NCBI RefSeq assembly: GCF_031599675.1
Contig: NZ_CP134223.1
Location: 6,244,501-6,308,500, forward strand
Origin: Paenibacillus pedocola
GTDB lineage: Bacteria > Bacillota > Bacilli > Paenibacillales > Paenibacillaceae
Length of the DNA stretch: 64,000 nt
Reading direction: 5' to 3'
Below, piece after piece: positions 26,881 through 34,822 of the stretch. The notes below the pieces were generated by a model. It worked only from the letters and a program-made list of their open reading frames with translations, did not search any database and was not told where the DNA came from. The first letter of the stretch is position 1. Each line of letters begins with the position of its first letter. The translations under genes and the position numbers were made by a program.

Positions 26881-28056
26881 ATGGAATATCCTGTAAATAT
26901 TTTACTTGTAGACGACCGGCCGGATGAACTTCTCTCCATTCAGGCCCTGCTCGCTGACACACCCTATCAGCTGATTGGCGCAACCTCCGGGATGGATGCC
27001 CTGAAATGCCTGCTGGAGCAGGAATTTGCGCTAATCATTATGGATGTGCTGATGCCGGACATGGATGGCTTCGAAACGGCCAAACGGATAAAAATGCGCA
27101 AGAAATCGCGGGATATCCCGATTATTTTTCTAACCGCACTTACCTCCGAGCTGGAGAACTATATGATGGCCTATTCAGCCGGAGCAATTGATTTTCTGAC
27201 GAAGCCCTTCCATCCCCTAGTCCTGAAAAGCAAGATCGACGGCTTCGTCCGCCTGTACCAGACCCGCAAGGAGCTGCAGATTAAATCGCAGGAGCTGGAA
27301 TCGGCTAATATCGTGCTCACGGAACTGAAGGATACGGCGGAGCTTGCCCTAAGGATCAAAAGCGGCTTTCTCGCCATGATGAGCCATGAAATCCGCACCC
27401 CGCTCAATGGCATTATCGCAATGTCGGATGTGCTGAGAACCTCGGAGCTGACGCCGGATGATCTGGAGATGGCTGAAATCATTCATACCAGCGGTCATGC
27501 GCTGCTGTCTGTCATCAACCACATTCTCGATTTCACGAAGATTGAATCCGGCAAAATGGAGCTGGACTACGAGCTGTTCAACTTCCGCTCCTGCCTCAAG
27601 GAAACGATCGACATGTTCAGAGCGCTGGCCTTGAAACGCGACCTGCAGCTGGAAATGTTCATTGACCCGAATATTCCGGACCTGCTGGTCGGTGACCCCA
27701 ACCGGCTTAGACAGGTACTGAACAATCTGATCGGTAACGCGATTAAATTCACCTCCAGCGGAAGTGTGAAGGTCCATGCGGGCCTCAGACAGGTGCTGGA
27801 TGGTGTGCTGCAGCTGGAATTCGTCATTGAGGATACAGGCATCGGGATCCCTGCTGACAAAATGAAATATCTGTTCCAGCCCTTCACCCAGATCGGCGCG
27901 ACCATTGATCACAAGTTCAAGGGGACGGGCCTTGGCCTCTCCATCTGCAAAATGCTGGTGGAGCTGATGGGCGGTACCATCTACGCCCGGCCGGATATGG
28001 AGCAGGGTGCGGCGTTTGTCTTTACGATTCAGGTCACCGAAGGCAGCCCGGATTAA
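26881..28056 (+). CDS. Receiver-histidine kinase fusion protein
   Basis: Residues 1-125 are a receiver (D-D-R-P; Asp in I-I-M-D-V-L-M-P-D-M-D-G; Lys in L-T-K-P-F). A helical linker follows, then HisKA with M-S-H-E-I-R-T-P-L-N-G (about 160) and HATPase (N-N-L-I-G-N-A; D-T-G-I-G-I; G-T-G-L-G-L). No membrane segment, so cytosolic. It likely takes phosphate from, or signals with, the upstream hybrid kinase. ATG 26881 follows GGGAGG; the longer GTG 26869 lies on top of that site and is unlikely. Confidence 0.88.
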   Translation: MEYPVNILLVDDRPDELLSIQALLADTPYQLIGATSGMDALKCLLEQEFALIIMDVLMPDMDGFETAKRIKMRKKSRDIPIIFLTALTSELENYMMAYSAGAIDFLTKPFHPLVLKSKIDGFVRLYQTRKELQIKSQELESANIVLTELKDTAELALRIKSGFLAMMSHEIRTPLNGIIAMSDVLRTSELTPDDLEMAEIIHTSGHALLSVINHILDFTKIESGKMELDYELFNFRSCLKETIDMFRALALKRDLQLEMFIDPNIPDLLVGDPNRLRQVLNNLIGNAIKFTSSGSVKVHAGLRQVLDGVLQLEFVIEDTGIGIPADKMKYLFQPFTQIGATIDHKFKGTGLGLSICKMLVELMGGTIYARPDMEQGAAFVFTIQVTEGSPD

Positions 28057-28068
28057 GATCCGCTGCTC

Positions 28069-28128
28069 AAAACACACAAAAACCGCAAGTCTCCGGGATA
28101 TGGAGCGCTTGCGGTTTTTGTGTGTTTA
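28069..28128. terminator. Bidirectional terminator
   Basis: Long stem ACACACAAAAACCGCAAG paired with its complement near 28108-28127, flanked by A and T runs on both strands. It separates the convergent kinase and SLH genes. Confidence 0.85.
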
Positions 28129-28165
28129 TCCGGCTACGGCGTCTGCCGGGGGCAGTGCCCGGAGC

Positions 28166-28846
28166 TTATTCGCCGGTCAGTCCCGCCGGAGCAGGATGCG
28201 CAGTAATGTACTCCAGGGCGTTATAGATCATTTCCGCGGCTTCAGCACGCGTAATCCCCCTAGCCGGATGGAACTTGCCGCTGCTGTCCAGACTGGCGAT
28301 GCCCAGCACCAGCGCCCGCTGGATGGAGCCGTCATACCCGGAGGTGAACTCCGCGTTGTCGGCGATGACCACCGGCATGATTTTGATCATCGGAAGATTG
28401 CTGTGCTTCTCGATGGTCAGGATCAGCTGATGGGTGAACTCCTCGCGCGTCCATTTCTTGCCGGGATCAAGGTCTGATGGCAGGCCGATATCGTTATTGG
28501 CCGCGATGATCAGCGCGTCCGCATACCAGGCATCATTATTGGCATTTGCGTAGTAGTCGGTCGCCAGCGGCGCTTTGAAGAACCGCAGCAGATCAATGTT
28601 CAGGTCAAAAGCGTTTACGAACATTTGAATCCCCTGCGCAGCTGTAACCGGAGCATCCGGGAGGAATTTAGTATCGCTTACCCCGTGGAGCACGCCCTGC
28701 TGCTGTAGCTGTACAATTTTATCTTTAGCCGGTGTGGCATTCAAGTCATCAAAGGATGCGGCGGCCGCCAAGCTCTGTCCGGCAAACGTCAGGGTCAGTA
28801 CCGCTGCTGCCGACAGGGTCAGCCGTTTAAATGTAGTAGTCTTCAT
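28166..28846 (-). CDS. Secreted S-layer homology domain protein
   Basis: 226 residues: a signal peptide ending A-A-A-A, then two to three SLH-type units (F-D-D-L-N-x-T-P-A-K-D-K-I-V-Q-L-Q-Q-Q-G-V; W-T-R-E-E-F-T-H-Q-L; G-I-T-R-A-E-A-A-E-M-I). SLH domains bind pyruvylated secondary cell-wall polymer and are typical of Paenibacillus surface proteins. There is no additional catalytic domain, so it is an SLH-only protein. Confidence 0.85.
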   Translation of the reverse strand: MKTTTFKRLTLSAAAVLTLTFAGQSLAAAASFDDLNATPAKDKIVQLQQQGVLHGVSDTKFLPDAPVTAAQGIQMFVNAFDLNIDLLRFFKAPLATDYYANANNDAWYADALIIAANNDIGLPSDLDPGKKWTREEFTHQLILTIEKHSNLPMIKIMPVVIADNAEFTSGYDGSIQRALVLGIASLDSSGKFHPARGITRAEAAEMIYNALEYITAHPAPAGLTGE

Positions 28847-28953
28847 GATGGATCACCTCATAATAGTTTAGTTTGCGGGATCTGTGCTTCTTTCTTCCAG
28901 ACGGGTGGGATGCAGAAAGGTTGCAGCTCCCCTAACGCTATCTTGCGAAGCGC

Positions 28954-28997
28954 CAAAAAGCCCGGCTCCCTGCGTTTGTCCGCAGGAAGCCGGGCTG
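28954..28997 (-). terminator. Terminator after the HxlR regulator gene
   Basis: Minus-strand stem AGCCCGGCTTCCTGCG with complement, small loop and five T, about 90 bases beyond the stop at 29089. Confidence 0.8.
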
Positions 28998-29088
28998 GCC
29001 GGCACGACTATATTGATGATCGGATTGGGTGAGCTATGCTGTCTTGCCCGGTCCGTCTGCACTCCAGCGCTGAACCGGACTTGATGCG

Positions 29089-29487
29089 TTACAGCTGCTC
29101 CGCCCCGGTTGTCTGGACCTCAAGCTTCTTATGGTTGAGTACATTATCCTCCAGTACGGCGAACTTGTCGCCGTATTCTCTGATGATATGCTGCTCCCCC
29201 CAGGCGCATAAGGAATCCAGAATGGAGCGCAGTGATTTTCCGTAATCACTTAGCTCATATTCTACTTTGGGCGGTACCTGATTATAGCTGATCCGGTTGA
29301 CAATGCCGTCCTGCTCCAGTTCACGGAGCTGCTGGGTAAGCATTTTCTGCGTAATGTTCGGCATATGGCGCTTCAAATCACTGGTCCGCATCTTGCCATG
29401 CGTCAGGTGGCAGAGGATGACGCATTTCCATTTGCCTCCGATAACCTCCAGCGTCGCTTCCACAGAGATATTATATTTTTTGGACAT
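29089..29487 (-). CDS. HxlR-family transcriptional regulator
   Basis: 132 residues with the HxlR winged helix: V-I-G-G-K-W-K-C-V-I-L, then L-K-R-H-M-P-N-I-T-Q-K-M-L-T-Q-Q-L-R-E-L-E-Q-D-G-I-V-N-R and the wing P-P-K-V-E-Y-E-L. AGGAGG lies before the ATG. Divergent from an MFS gene across 137 bp that contains two GTAC-centred palindromes. Probably represses that efflux gene and itself. Two cysteines in the first helix (K-C-V-I-L-C-H) could sense electrophiles or oxidation as in YodB relatives, but this is inference. Confidence 0.9.
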   Translation of the reverse strand: MSKKYNISVEATLEVIGGKWKCVILCHLTHGKMRTSDLKRHMPNITQKMLTQQLRELEQDGIVNRISYNQVPPKVEYELSDYGKSLRSILDSLCAWGEQHIIREYGDKFAVLEDNVLNHKKLEVQTTGAEQL

Positions 29488-29513
29488 GAGGTCCTCCTGA
29501 AAATTATGTTATG

Positions 29514-29552
29514 GGTACTTTTTAGTACCTATATTACTTGAAAGTACGTACT
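29514..29552. promoter_or_regulatory. Probable HxlR operators in the divergent promoter region
   Basis: Two dyads: GGTACTTTTTAGTACC (29514-29529, six-base arms, four-base gap) and AGTACGTACT (29543-29552). The TACT...AGTA form matches sites of HxlR proteins such as YodB. They lie between the hxlR-type gene (minus) and the MFS gene (plus). Confidence 0.6.
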
Positions 29553-29624
29553 ATCCATTATTGCCTGCATAATTCATAATAGCATTTACCGGCCGGTGAT
29601 TACCATACTATAGGAGTGGAAAAC

Positions 29625-30830
29625 ATGTCCTTAGAACAAAGAAGAAGCACCCTAGCGCTGCTGGCTCTGGCAGTCAGCGCTTTTGCTATCGGAACAACCG
29701 AGTTTATCAGTGTCGGCCTGCTGCCGCTCATTGCTGATGACCTGCATATATCCGTAACTGCGGCGGGTCTGACCGTCACATTGTATGCCCTGGGCGTCAC
29801 CTTCGGTGCCCCCGTGCTGACATCGCTGACTACAGCGGTATCCCGCAAAACGCTGCTGATTGCGCTGATGGTGCTGTTCATTCTCGGCAACAGCCTTGCC
29901 GCCGCTGCTGGCGGGATTACCCTGCTGCTGATTGCCCGGGTGATCTCCGCCCTGTCGCACGGCCTGTTCATGTCAATCGCCTCAACGATCGCTGCCGATC
30001 TTGTTCCTGAGAACCGCAGGGCCAGCGCGATCTCTATTATGTTCACCGGCCTCACGGTCGCTACCGTCACGGGTGTACCGCTCGGTACGTTTCTCGGCCA
30101 GCAGCTGGGCTGGCGGGCCGCTTTTATCGCCATTGTCGCCACCGGCGTTGTCGCGCTGGCTGCCAACCTCATTCTCATCCCTTCAGGACTGCGCAAAGGC
30201 ACCCGCACGCCGCTCAGCGAGCAGGTGAAGCTCGTGACGAACGGCCGGCTGCTGCTGGCTTTTGCCATCACCGCTTTAGGGTACGGCGGAACCTTTGTCG
30301 TCTTCACTTATTTATCCCCGCTGCTGCATGAGATCAGCGGCTTCAAGGAACAGACTGTCGCGGTTATTCTGCTCGTCTACGGCGTTGCCATTGCCATCGG
30401 CAACATGATCGGCGGCAGGGCAGCCAACCATAAACCGATGAACGCCTTGTTCTATATGTTTGCCCTGCAGGCGGTTGTTCTGCTGGTCCTAACCTTTACG
30501 GCCCCGTTCAAAGCCGCAGCCTTGATTACGATCTTCTTCATGGGGCTGCTCGCCTTTATGAATGTGCCTGGGCTTCAGGCTTATGTGGTAATCCTGGCGG
30601 ACCGGTATGCGCCCAGTGCCAGAGATATCGCCTCTGCTGTTAATATCGCTGCCTTTAATGCAGGCATTGCCATCGGCGCTTATCTCGGAGGACTGGTTAC
30701 GGATCACATGGGTCTGATTCATACCGCCTGGGCCGGAGCGGTTATGGTGCTTGGGGCAGTGTTTCTTACTGCCTGGAGCCGTGCGCTGGAGCGGAAGGAC
30801 GAACGGACACTGGAGCATAAGGCCGCATAA
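29625..30830 (+). CDS. MFS efflux transporter, DHA1 family
   Basis: Twelve membrane segments. F-A-I-G-T-T-E-F-I-S-V-G-L-L-P near the N-terminus and R-V-I-S-A-L-S-H-G fit the AraJ/YdhP-like DHA1 drug-exporter group. ATG 29625 is eight bases from AGGAG; the longer GTG 29616 overlaps that site. It is divergent from an HxlR regulator and followed 62 bases later by an aldo/keto reductase, suggesting an export plus detoxification unit. Confidence 0.88.
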   Translation: MSLEQRRSTLALLALAVSAFAIGTTEFISVGLLPLIADDLHISVTAAGLTVTLYALGVTFGAPVLTSLTTAVSRKTLLIALMVLFILGNSLAAAAGGITLLLIARVISALSHGLFMSIASTIAADLVPENRRASAISIMFTGLTVATVTGVPLGTFLGQQLGWRAAFIAIVATGVVALAANLILIPSGLRKGTRTPLSEQVKLVTNGRLLLAFAITALGYGGTFVVFTYLSPLLHEISGFKEQTVAVILLVYGVAIAIGNMIGGRAANHKPMNALFYMFALQAVVLLVLTFTAPFKAAALITIFFMGLLAFMNVPGLQAYVVILADRYAPSARDIASAVNIAAFNAGIAIGAYLGGLVTDHMGLIHTAWAGAVMVLGAVFLTAWSRALERKDERTLEHKAA

Positions 30831-30892
30831 TCAATCAAACATTCAATCCGGCCTAATTCAGAGCACTAATTACATTTCGGAGGTTATGGATA

Positions 30893-31747
30893 ATGACACA
30901 GCATACAGCACAGCATCTGCAAGATTGGACAGCATTACAGAACGGAGTGAATATGCCGTGGTTCGGCCTTGGGGTATTCCAGGTCGCTGACGGCGCAGAG
31001 CTGGTGGCGGCAGTGAAATCAGCCATTGCCCACGGCTACCGCAGCATTGATACTGCAGCTATCTACGAGAATGAGCGGGGAGTGGGGCAAGCATTGGCGG
31101 AAGCAATTGCCGAGAACAAGCTCTCCCGGGAAGATCTCTTTATCACCTCAAAGGTCTGGAATGCCGACCTCGGCTATGAAGCGACCATTGCCGCCTATGA
31201 AGCCAGCCTGGAGAAGCTTGGCCTGGACTATCTCGATCTATACCTCATTCATTGGCCGGTGGAGGGCAAATATAAGGAAGCCTGGAGAGCACTCGAAACA
31301 CTCTATAAAGCAGGCCGCGTAAAAGCGATCGGAGTCAGCAATTTTCAGATTCATCATTTGGAGGATCTGCTGAGGGATGCCGAAATACGGCCGATGGTCA
31401 ACCAGGTCGAGCTTCATCCCTACCTGCCCCAGCAGGCACTGCGAACCTTCTGCAGGGAGCAGGGCATTCAGATCGAAGCCTGGTCGCCGCTGATGCAGGG
31501 CGGGCTGCTGGATCAGCCTGACCTGCAGGAGATTGCTGCCGGATACGGCAAATCGGTTGCCCAGGTCATCCTGCGCTGGGATTTGCAGCATGGCATTGTG
31601 ACGATTCCGAAGTCGACCAGGGAACAGCGGATTACCGAAAATGCCGCCATCTTTGATTTTGTCCTGAGCGCTGAGGATATGGCCCGGATTGACGGGCTGA
31701 ACCGCGATCAGCGGGTCGGTCCGGACCCGGACAATTTCAATTTCTGA
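30893..31747 (+). CDS. Aldo/keto reductase
   Basis: 284 residues with the complete AKR tetrad: Asp and Tyr in D-T-A-A-I-Y-E-N-E, Lys in F-I-T-S-K-V-W-N, His in L-I-H-W-P-V-E. C-terminal I-P-K-S-T-R-E-Q-R-I is the NADPH 2'-phosphate site. It reduces aldehydes or ketones with NADPH, like B. subtilis YvgN/YtbE. Ribosome binding site GGAGG nine bases upstream. Probably co-regulated with the MFS gene. Confidence 0.93.
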   Translation: MTQHTAQHLQDWTALQNGVNMPWFGLGVFQVADGAELVAAVKSAIAHGYRSIDTAAIYENERGVGQALAEAIAENKLSREDLFITSKVWNADLGYEATIAAYEASLEKLGLDYLDLYLIHWPVEGKYKEAWRALETLYKAGRVKAIGVSNFQIHHLEDLLRDAEIRPMVNQVELHPYLPQQALRTFCREQGIQIEAWSPLMQGGLLDQPDLQEIAAGYGKSVAQVILRWDLQHGIVTIPKSTREQRITENAAIFDFVLSAEDMARIDGLNRDQRVGPDPDNFNF

Positions 31748-31754
31748 TGCGCAG

Positions 31755-31794
31755 AAAGCCCCTCTTTCTCAGTGAGAAGGAGGGGCTTTGTTTG
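31755..31794 (+). terminator. Terminator of the MFS-aldo/keto reductase unit
   Basis: Stem AAAGCCCCTCTTTCTC/GAGAAGGAGGGGCTTT followed by a T-rich tail, right after the AKR stop. It lies just before the convergent transporter gene. Confidence 0.85.
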
Positions 31795-31814
31795 TCGTAC
31801 TGCCTGTAAGCCGG

Positions 31815-32744
31815 TCAGACGCTACCTACCGCGGCAATCAGCACCGGCAATACAAGGAAGGAAGCCAGCGTGGTCCAGACTATACAGCGCGAGACCAGCG
31901 AAGGCGAGCTGCCGAAGCGTTCAGCCAGCACGACGGAATTAACAGCGACCGGCATGGAAGCCAGGATAAGCAGCACCGAGAACAGCGTGCCGGTTATATT
32001 CAGCAGGAGCAGAACGAGCAAGGCGATCAGCGGAGCCAGCAGCAGGCGGACGGTCAGACCCGTCCAGAAGGCGAGCTGCACATTGCGCTCCGTGTGGGCG
32101 GCCTTGACCTTGACCATCTGGGCACCGAGGATTGCCAGGACCACCGGCGAATACGCCCCGGCCACCATGGACACTCCTGTGGCCAGCTCATGCGGCAGCT
32201 GCAGGCCGAGCGCCCGCAGCAGAAAAGCCGCAATCGCCGCGTAGATGGCCGGCAGGGCGAACACCGATTTCACGGCGCTGCGGACATTAAACTGCGATCT
32301 GGCGGCGAAATATACGCCGATCGTATTGACGATGACCATCTGGGCGATGACATAAACGGATGCCTTGTCGAGCCCCAGCTGGCCGAAGGCCAGCAGTACA
32401 AGCGGCAGCCCGTAATTCACGCTGTTGGTAAAGGTGGAAATCAGGGTCAGTCCGGCTGCTTCCGGCGGAGCCAGTCTCAGGATCCGGCCGAGAAGTACCG
32501 CCACGATCCATAAGAACAGCAGGTTCAGCAGTGCAAAGGCAAGCGTCTTATAAACATCATCAAGGGAAATCTCAGCCTTAGCCAGCGTATCCAGAATGAT
32601 CGCCGGGCTCAAAAAATACAAATAAAGCGTCAGCAACGGCTTAGTATCTAAATTCTTGTAACGGCCCAGCAGCGCACCGGCAGTGACGGGAATGGACAGC
32701 GGCACAATGACCTCTACTAAAGTCGACAACACAGTCTGAATCAC
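31815..32744 (-). CDS. AEC family transporter
   Basis: 309 residues with about ten membrane segments in two halves, the auxin efflux carrier fold: I-P-V-T-A-G-A-L-L-G-R in the first helix and N-S-V-N-Y-G-L-P-L-V-L (the conserved Asn/Pro crossover) in the middle. Members export organic acids or auxin-like compounds. The start is GTG 32744 behind GAGGAG. No obvious partner gene. Confidence 0.85.
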   Translation of the reverse strand: MIQTVLSTLVEVIVPLSIPVTAGALLGRYKNLDTKPLLTLYLYFLSPAIILDTLAKAEISLDDVYKTLAFALLNLLFLWIVAVLLGRILRLAPPEAAGLTLISTFTNSVNYGLPLVLLAFGQLGLDKASVYVIAQMVIVNTIGVYFAARSQFNVRSAVKSVFALPAIYAAIAAFLLRALGLQLPHELATGVSMVAGAYSPVVLAILGAQMVKVKAAHTERNVQLAFWTGLTVRLLLAPLIALLVLLLLNITGTLFSVLLILASMPVAVNSVVLAERFGSSPSLVSRCIVWTTLASFLVLPVLIAAVGSV

Positions 32745-32853
32745 GGCCAGGACTCCTCTGTTCTATAGTTAATCCCTACTATACCTCCGTAAACAGGAGC
32801 CGTCTAAGATATGGAAACAATATGCTTGATAGACAATGCCTATGGCAGCACAT

Positions 32854-32872
32854 TACTTCCCGTAAGATAGTA
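32854..32872. promoter_or_regulatory. Probable HxlR operator upstream of the second hxlR-type gene
   Basis: TACTTCC-CGTAA-GATAGTA: seven-base half-sites around a five-base centre. It has the same layout as the site before the SDR gene at 33381-33399, so this regulator probably controls both genes. Confidence 0.6.
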
Positions 32873-32916
32873 TTGTGCTATGATAGACAAAAACATCGTT
32901 TCCAGAAGGAGGCTGA

Positions 32917-33261
32917 ATGAATATGAACGGACAAGAGCCTGTCGTTTTGACCAAAGGTGTACCGGGCGAGCCCTGCCCCATCGCCAAGACACTTGATGTC
33001 ATCGGCACCAAGTGGACCTTTCTGATTATCCGCGACCTGCTGATTGAAGGCACCCTGCGGTTCAGTGATCTGCTGAAATCGCTGGAGGGGATCAGCCCGA
33101 AGACACTGTCGCTGCGGCTCCGTGAGCTGGAGAACCATGGCATCGTTGAACGGACGGTGTATCCCGAGGTTCCGCCGCGCGTGGAATATACGCTGACCCC
33201 CAAAGGTATACAGCTGGAAGGAATTTTTATCGAGCTCAAAAGATACGGCCTGGCACTTTAA
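32917..33261 (+). CDS. HxlR-family transcriptional regulator
   Basis: 114 residues. Winged helix with C-P-I-A-K-T-L-D-V-I-G-T-K-W-T-F-L-I-I-R-D-L, recognition helix I-S-P-K-T-L-S-L-R-L-R-E-L-E-N-H-G, wing P-P-R-V-E-Y-T-L-T. The Cys before helix 1 (P-C-P-I) is the usual HxlR position. ATG 32917 or 32923 could both serve AAGGAGG. It is followed by an SDR gene whose promoter holds a matching operator. Confidence 0.9.
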   Translation: MNMNGQEPVVLTKGVPGEPCPIAKTLDVIGTKWTFLIIRDLLIEGTLRFSDLLKSLEGISPKTLSLRLRELENHGIVERTVYPEVPPRVEYTLTPKGIQLEGIFIELKRYGLAL

Positions 33262-33380
33262 GAAAACAGCTTCTTCGTCCACTCAGATATCTAAATTCTT
33301 CTATCCAAAAAAAGTTTTGGTCCGCGCGTCAGCGGCAGCACAAAACTAACTTTTAGGAAACTGTATGTCGAAAAGGTAAC

Positions 33381-33399
33381 TACTTCCCTAATGGAAGTA
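33381..33399. promoter_or_regulatory. Probable HxlR operator upstream of the SDR gene
   Basis: TACTTCC-CTAAT-GGAAGTA, a perfect seven-base inverted repeat with five-base centre, about 60 bases before the SDR start. It matches the half-site and spacing of 32854-32872. Confidence 0.65.
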
Positions 33400-33457
33400 A
33401 TGAGAATATACTCTCCTCAAAGAGCAGCACAAACTTATCTTTAGGGGAGGAATTATT

Positions 33458-34177
33458 ATGTTAACAGGACAAAAGATAGTCATTATCGGCGGAAGCTCGG
33501 GGATTGGACTGGAGACGGCAAAACGCGCTGCATCCCAAGGCGCGGAGCTTATCATTGCCAGCCGCTCCCGGCAGAAGCTGGAGCAGGCCAAGGCTGCCAT
33601 CGGCGACAACGCTAAGGTTAGCGCTTATACGCTGGATGTGACGGATGAGGAGCAGGTGCAGGCTTTTTTTGCGGAAACCGGAGTCTTCGATCATCTGGTT
33701 GTCAGCGCAGCGGAAACGGGCGGCGGGGCTTTTCTGACTACGCCTACGGGTGCTGCGCGCGGGCTGTTCGAGAATAAATTCTGGGGCCAGTATTATGCCG
33801 CCAAGTATGGTGCGCCGAAGCTGAACCCGCAGGGGTCCATTACCCTGTTCTCAGGCATTGTGGCCTTTAAGTCCATGTCAGGCTCATCAGTGCTCGGTGC
33901 GGTGAACGCCGCTGTTGCCAATCTGGGACAGACCTTGGCTCTGGAGCTGGCTCCGCTGCGGGTGAATGTGGTCTCCCCGGGCATTATCGATACCCCTTCC
34001 CGCGCAGGAATGGCGGAAGCAGCCCGCAGCGCATTCTACAGCAGTACGGCTGCCAAGCTGCCGGTGCAGCGCATTGGTACAGCAGAGGATGTGGCGGAAG
34101 CGGTCCTTTATCTGATTCATAACGGCTTTGTAACAGGCACGGTACTGCATGCGGATGGCGGGCACCGCCTGATTTAA
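33458..34177 (+). CDS. SDR-family protein lacking the catalytic Tyr-Lys pair
   Basis: 239 residues. The cofactor loop G-G-S-S-G-I-G and the A-S-R-S strand for NADPH are normal, and V-N-V-V-S-P-G-I-I-D-T-P is the standard SDR C-terminal signature. At the usual Y-x-x-x-K helix it reads S-S-V-L-G-A-V-N-A-A-V, so Tyr is replaced by Leu and Lys by Asn. The catalytic Ser region (F-S-G-I-V) survives. It could bind NADPH as a sensor or use a different chemistry. The strong GGGGAGG site supports expression. Confidence 0.85.
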   Translation: MLTGQKIVIIGGSSGIGLETAKRAASQGAELIIASRSRQKLEQAKAAIGDNAKVSAYTLDVTDEEQVQAFFAETGVFDHLVVSAAETGGGAFLTTPTGAARGLFENKFWGQYYAAKYGAPKLNPQGSITLFSGIVAFKSMSGSSVLGAVNAAVANLGQTLALELAPLRVNVVSPGIIDTPSRAGMAEAARSAFYSSTAAKLPVQRIGTAEDVAEAVLYLIHNGFVTGTVLHADGGHRLI

Positions 34178-34191
34178 GACCATATATTTAG

Positions 34192-34237
34192 AAAAAATCC
34201 CCGTCCCCCGGCATGTAGTCAGGGAACAGGGATTTTT
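34192..34237. terminator. Bidirectional terminator between the SDR gene and greA
   Basis: AAAAAATCCCCGTCCC pairs with GGGAACAGGGATTTTT across a short loop, with A and T tracts on either side. Confidence 0.75.
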
Positions 34238-34239
34238 CA

Positions 34240-34719
34240 TTACAAGGCTTTGATCTCCAGCAGCTCATATTTAATGACGCCCATTGGAGCATTAACGCTG
34301 ATAATGTCGCCTACTTTTTTACCGATAAGCTCTTTGCCCAGCGGACTTTCGTATGAGATCTTGTTATCCAGCACATCGGCCTCAGCAGGTCCCACCACTC
34401 TATATTCGATTCTTTCCGAGTATTCCACATCATTCAGAATCACGATGGAGCCCACGCTGACTGCGCTCAGGTCCATGCTGCTGGCATCGACGATCTGGGC
34501 TTTGGTCAGCATTTTCTCCAGAATCATGATGCGGGTCTCCATGAATGACTGGTCTTCCTTGGCCGAGTGATATTCACTGTTCTCCTTCAAGTCCCCATAG
34601 CTGATCGCCAGCTTAAGCCGGGCCGCAAGCTCTTTGCGCCCTACTTCCTTGAGTTCCCTAAGCTCTTCCTCGAGCTTGGCCAAGCCTTCTTTGGTCAAGA
34701 ATACTTCTTCATTGGACAT
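34240..34719 (-). CDS. greA: Transcription elongation factor GreA
   Basis: 159 residues, standard GreA length. The N-terminal coiled coil has the tip acids in Y-G-D-L-K-E-N-S-E-Y-H-S-A-K (Asp and Glu at the usual positions). The C-terminal FKBP-like domain contains Y-x-V-V-G-P-A-E-A-D and S-Y-E-S-P-L-G-K-E-L-I-G-K-K-V-G-D. It enters the RNA polymerase secondary channel to rescue backtracked complexes. Confidence 0.95.
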   Translation of the reverse strand: MSNEEVFLTKEGLAKLEEELRELKEVGRKELAARLKLAISYGDLKENSEYHSAKEDQSFMETRIMILEKMLTKAQIVDASSMDLSAVSVGSIVILNDVEYSERIEYRVVGPAEADVLDNKISYESPLGKELIGKKVGDIISVNAPMGVIKYELLEIKAL

Positions 34720-34822
34720 GTTTCACAACTCCTATTTTTGCCTGCTTTATTGTATTCTACCCCATATTTCCTAAACATGCGAAACAATAAGTGGAGAATA
34801 CACTGCAGAGGCGACCAATCCC

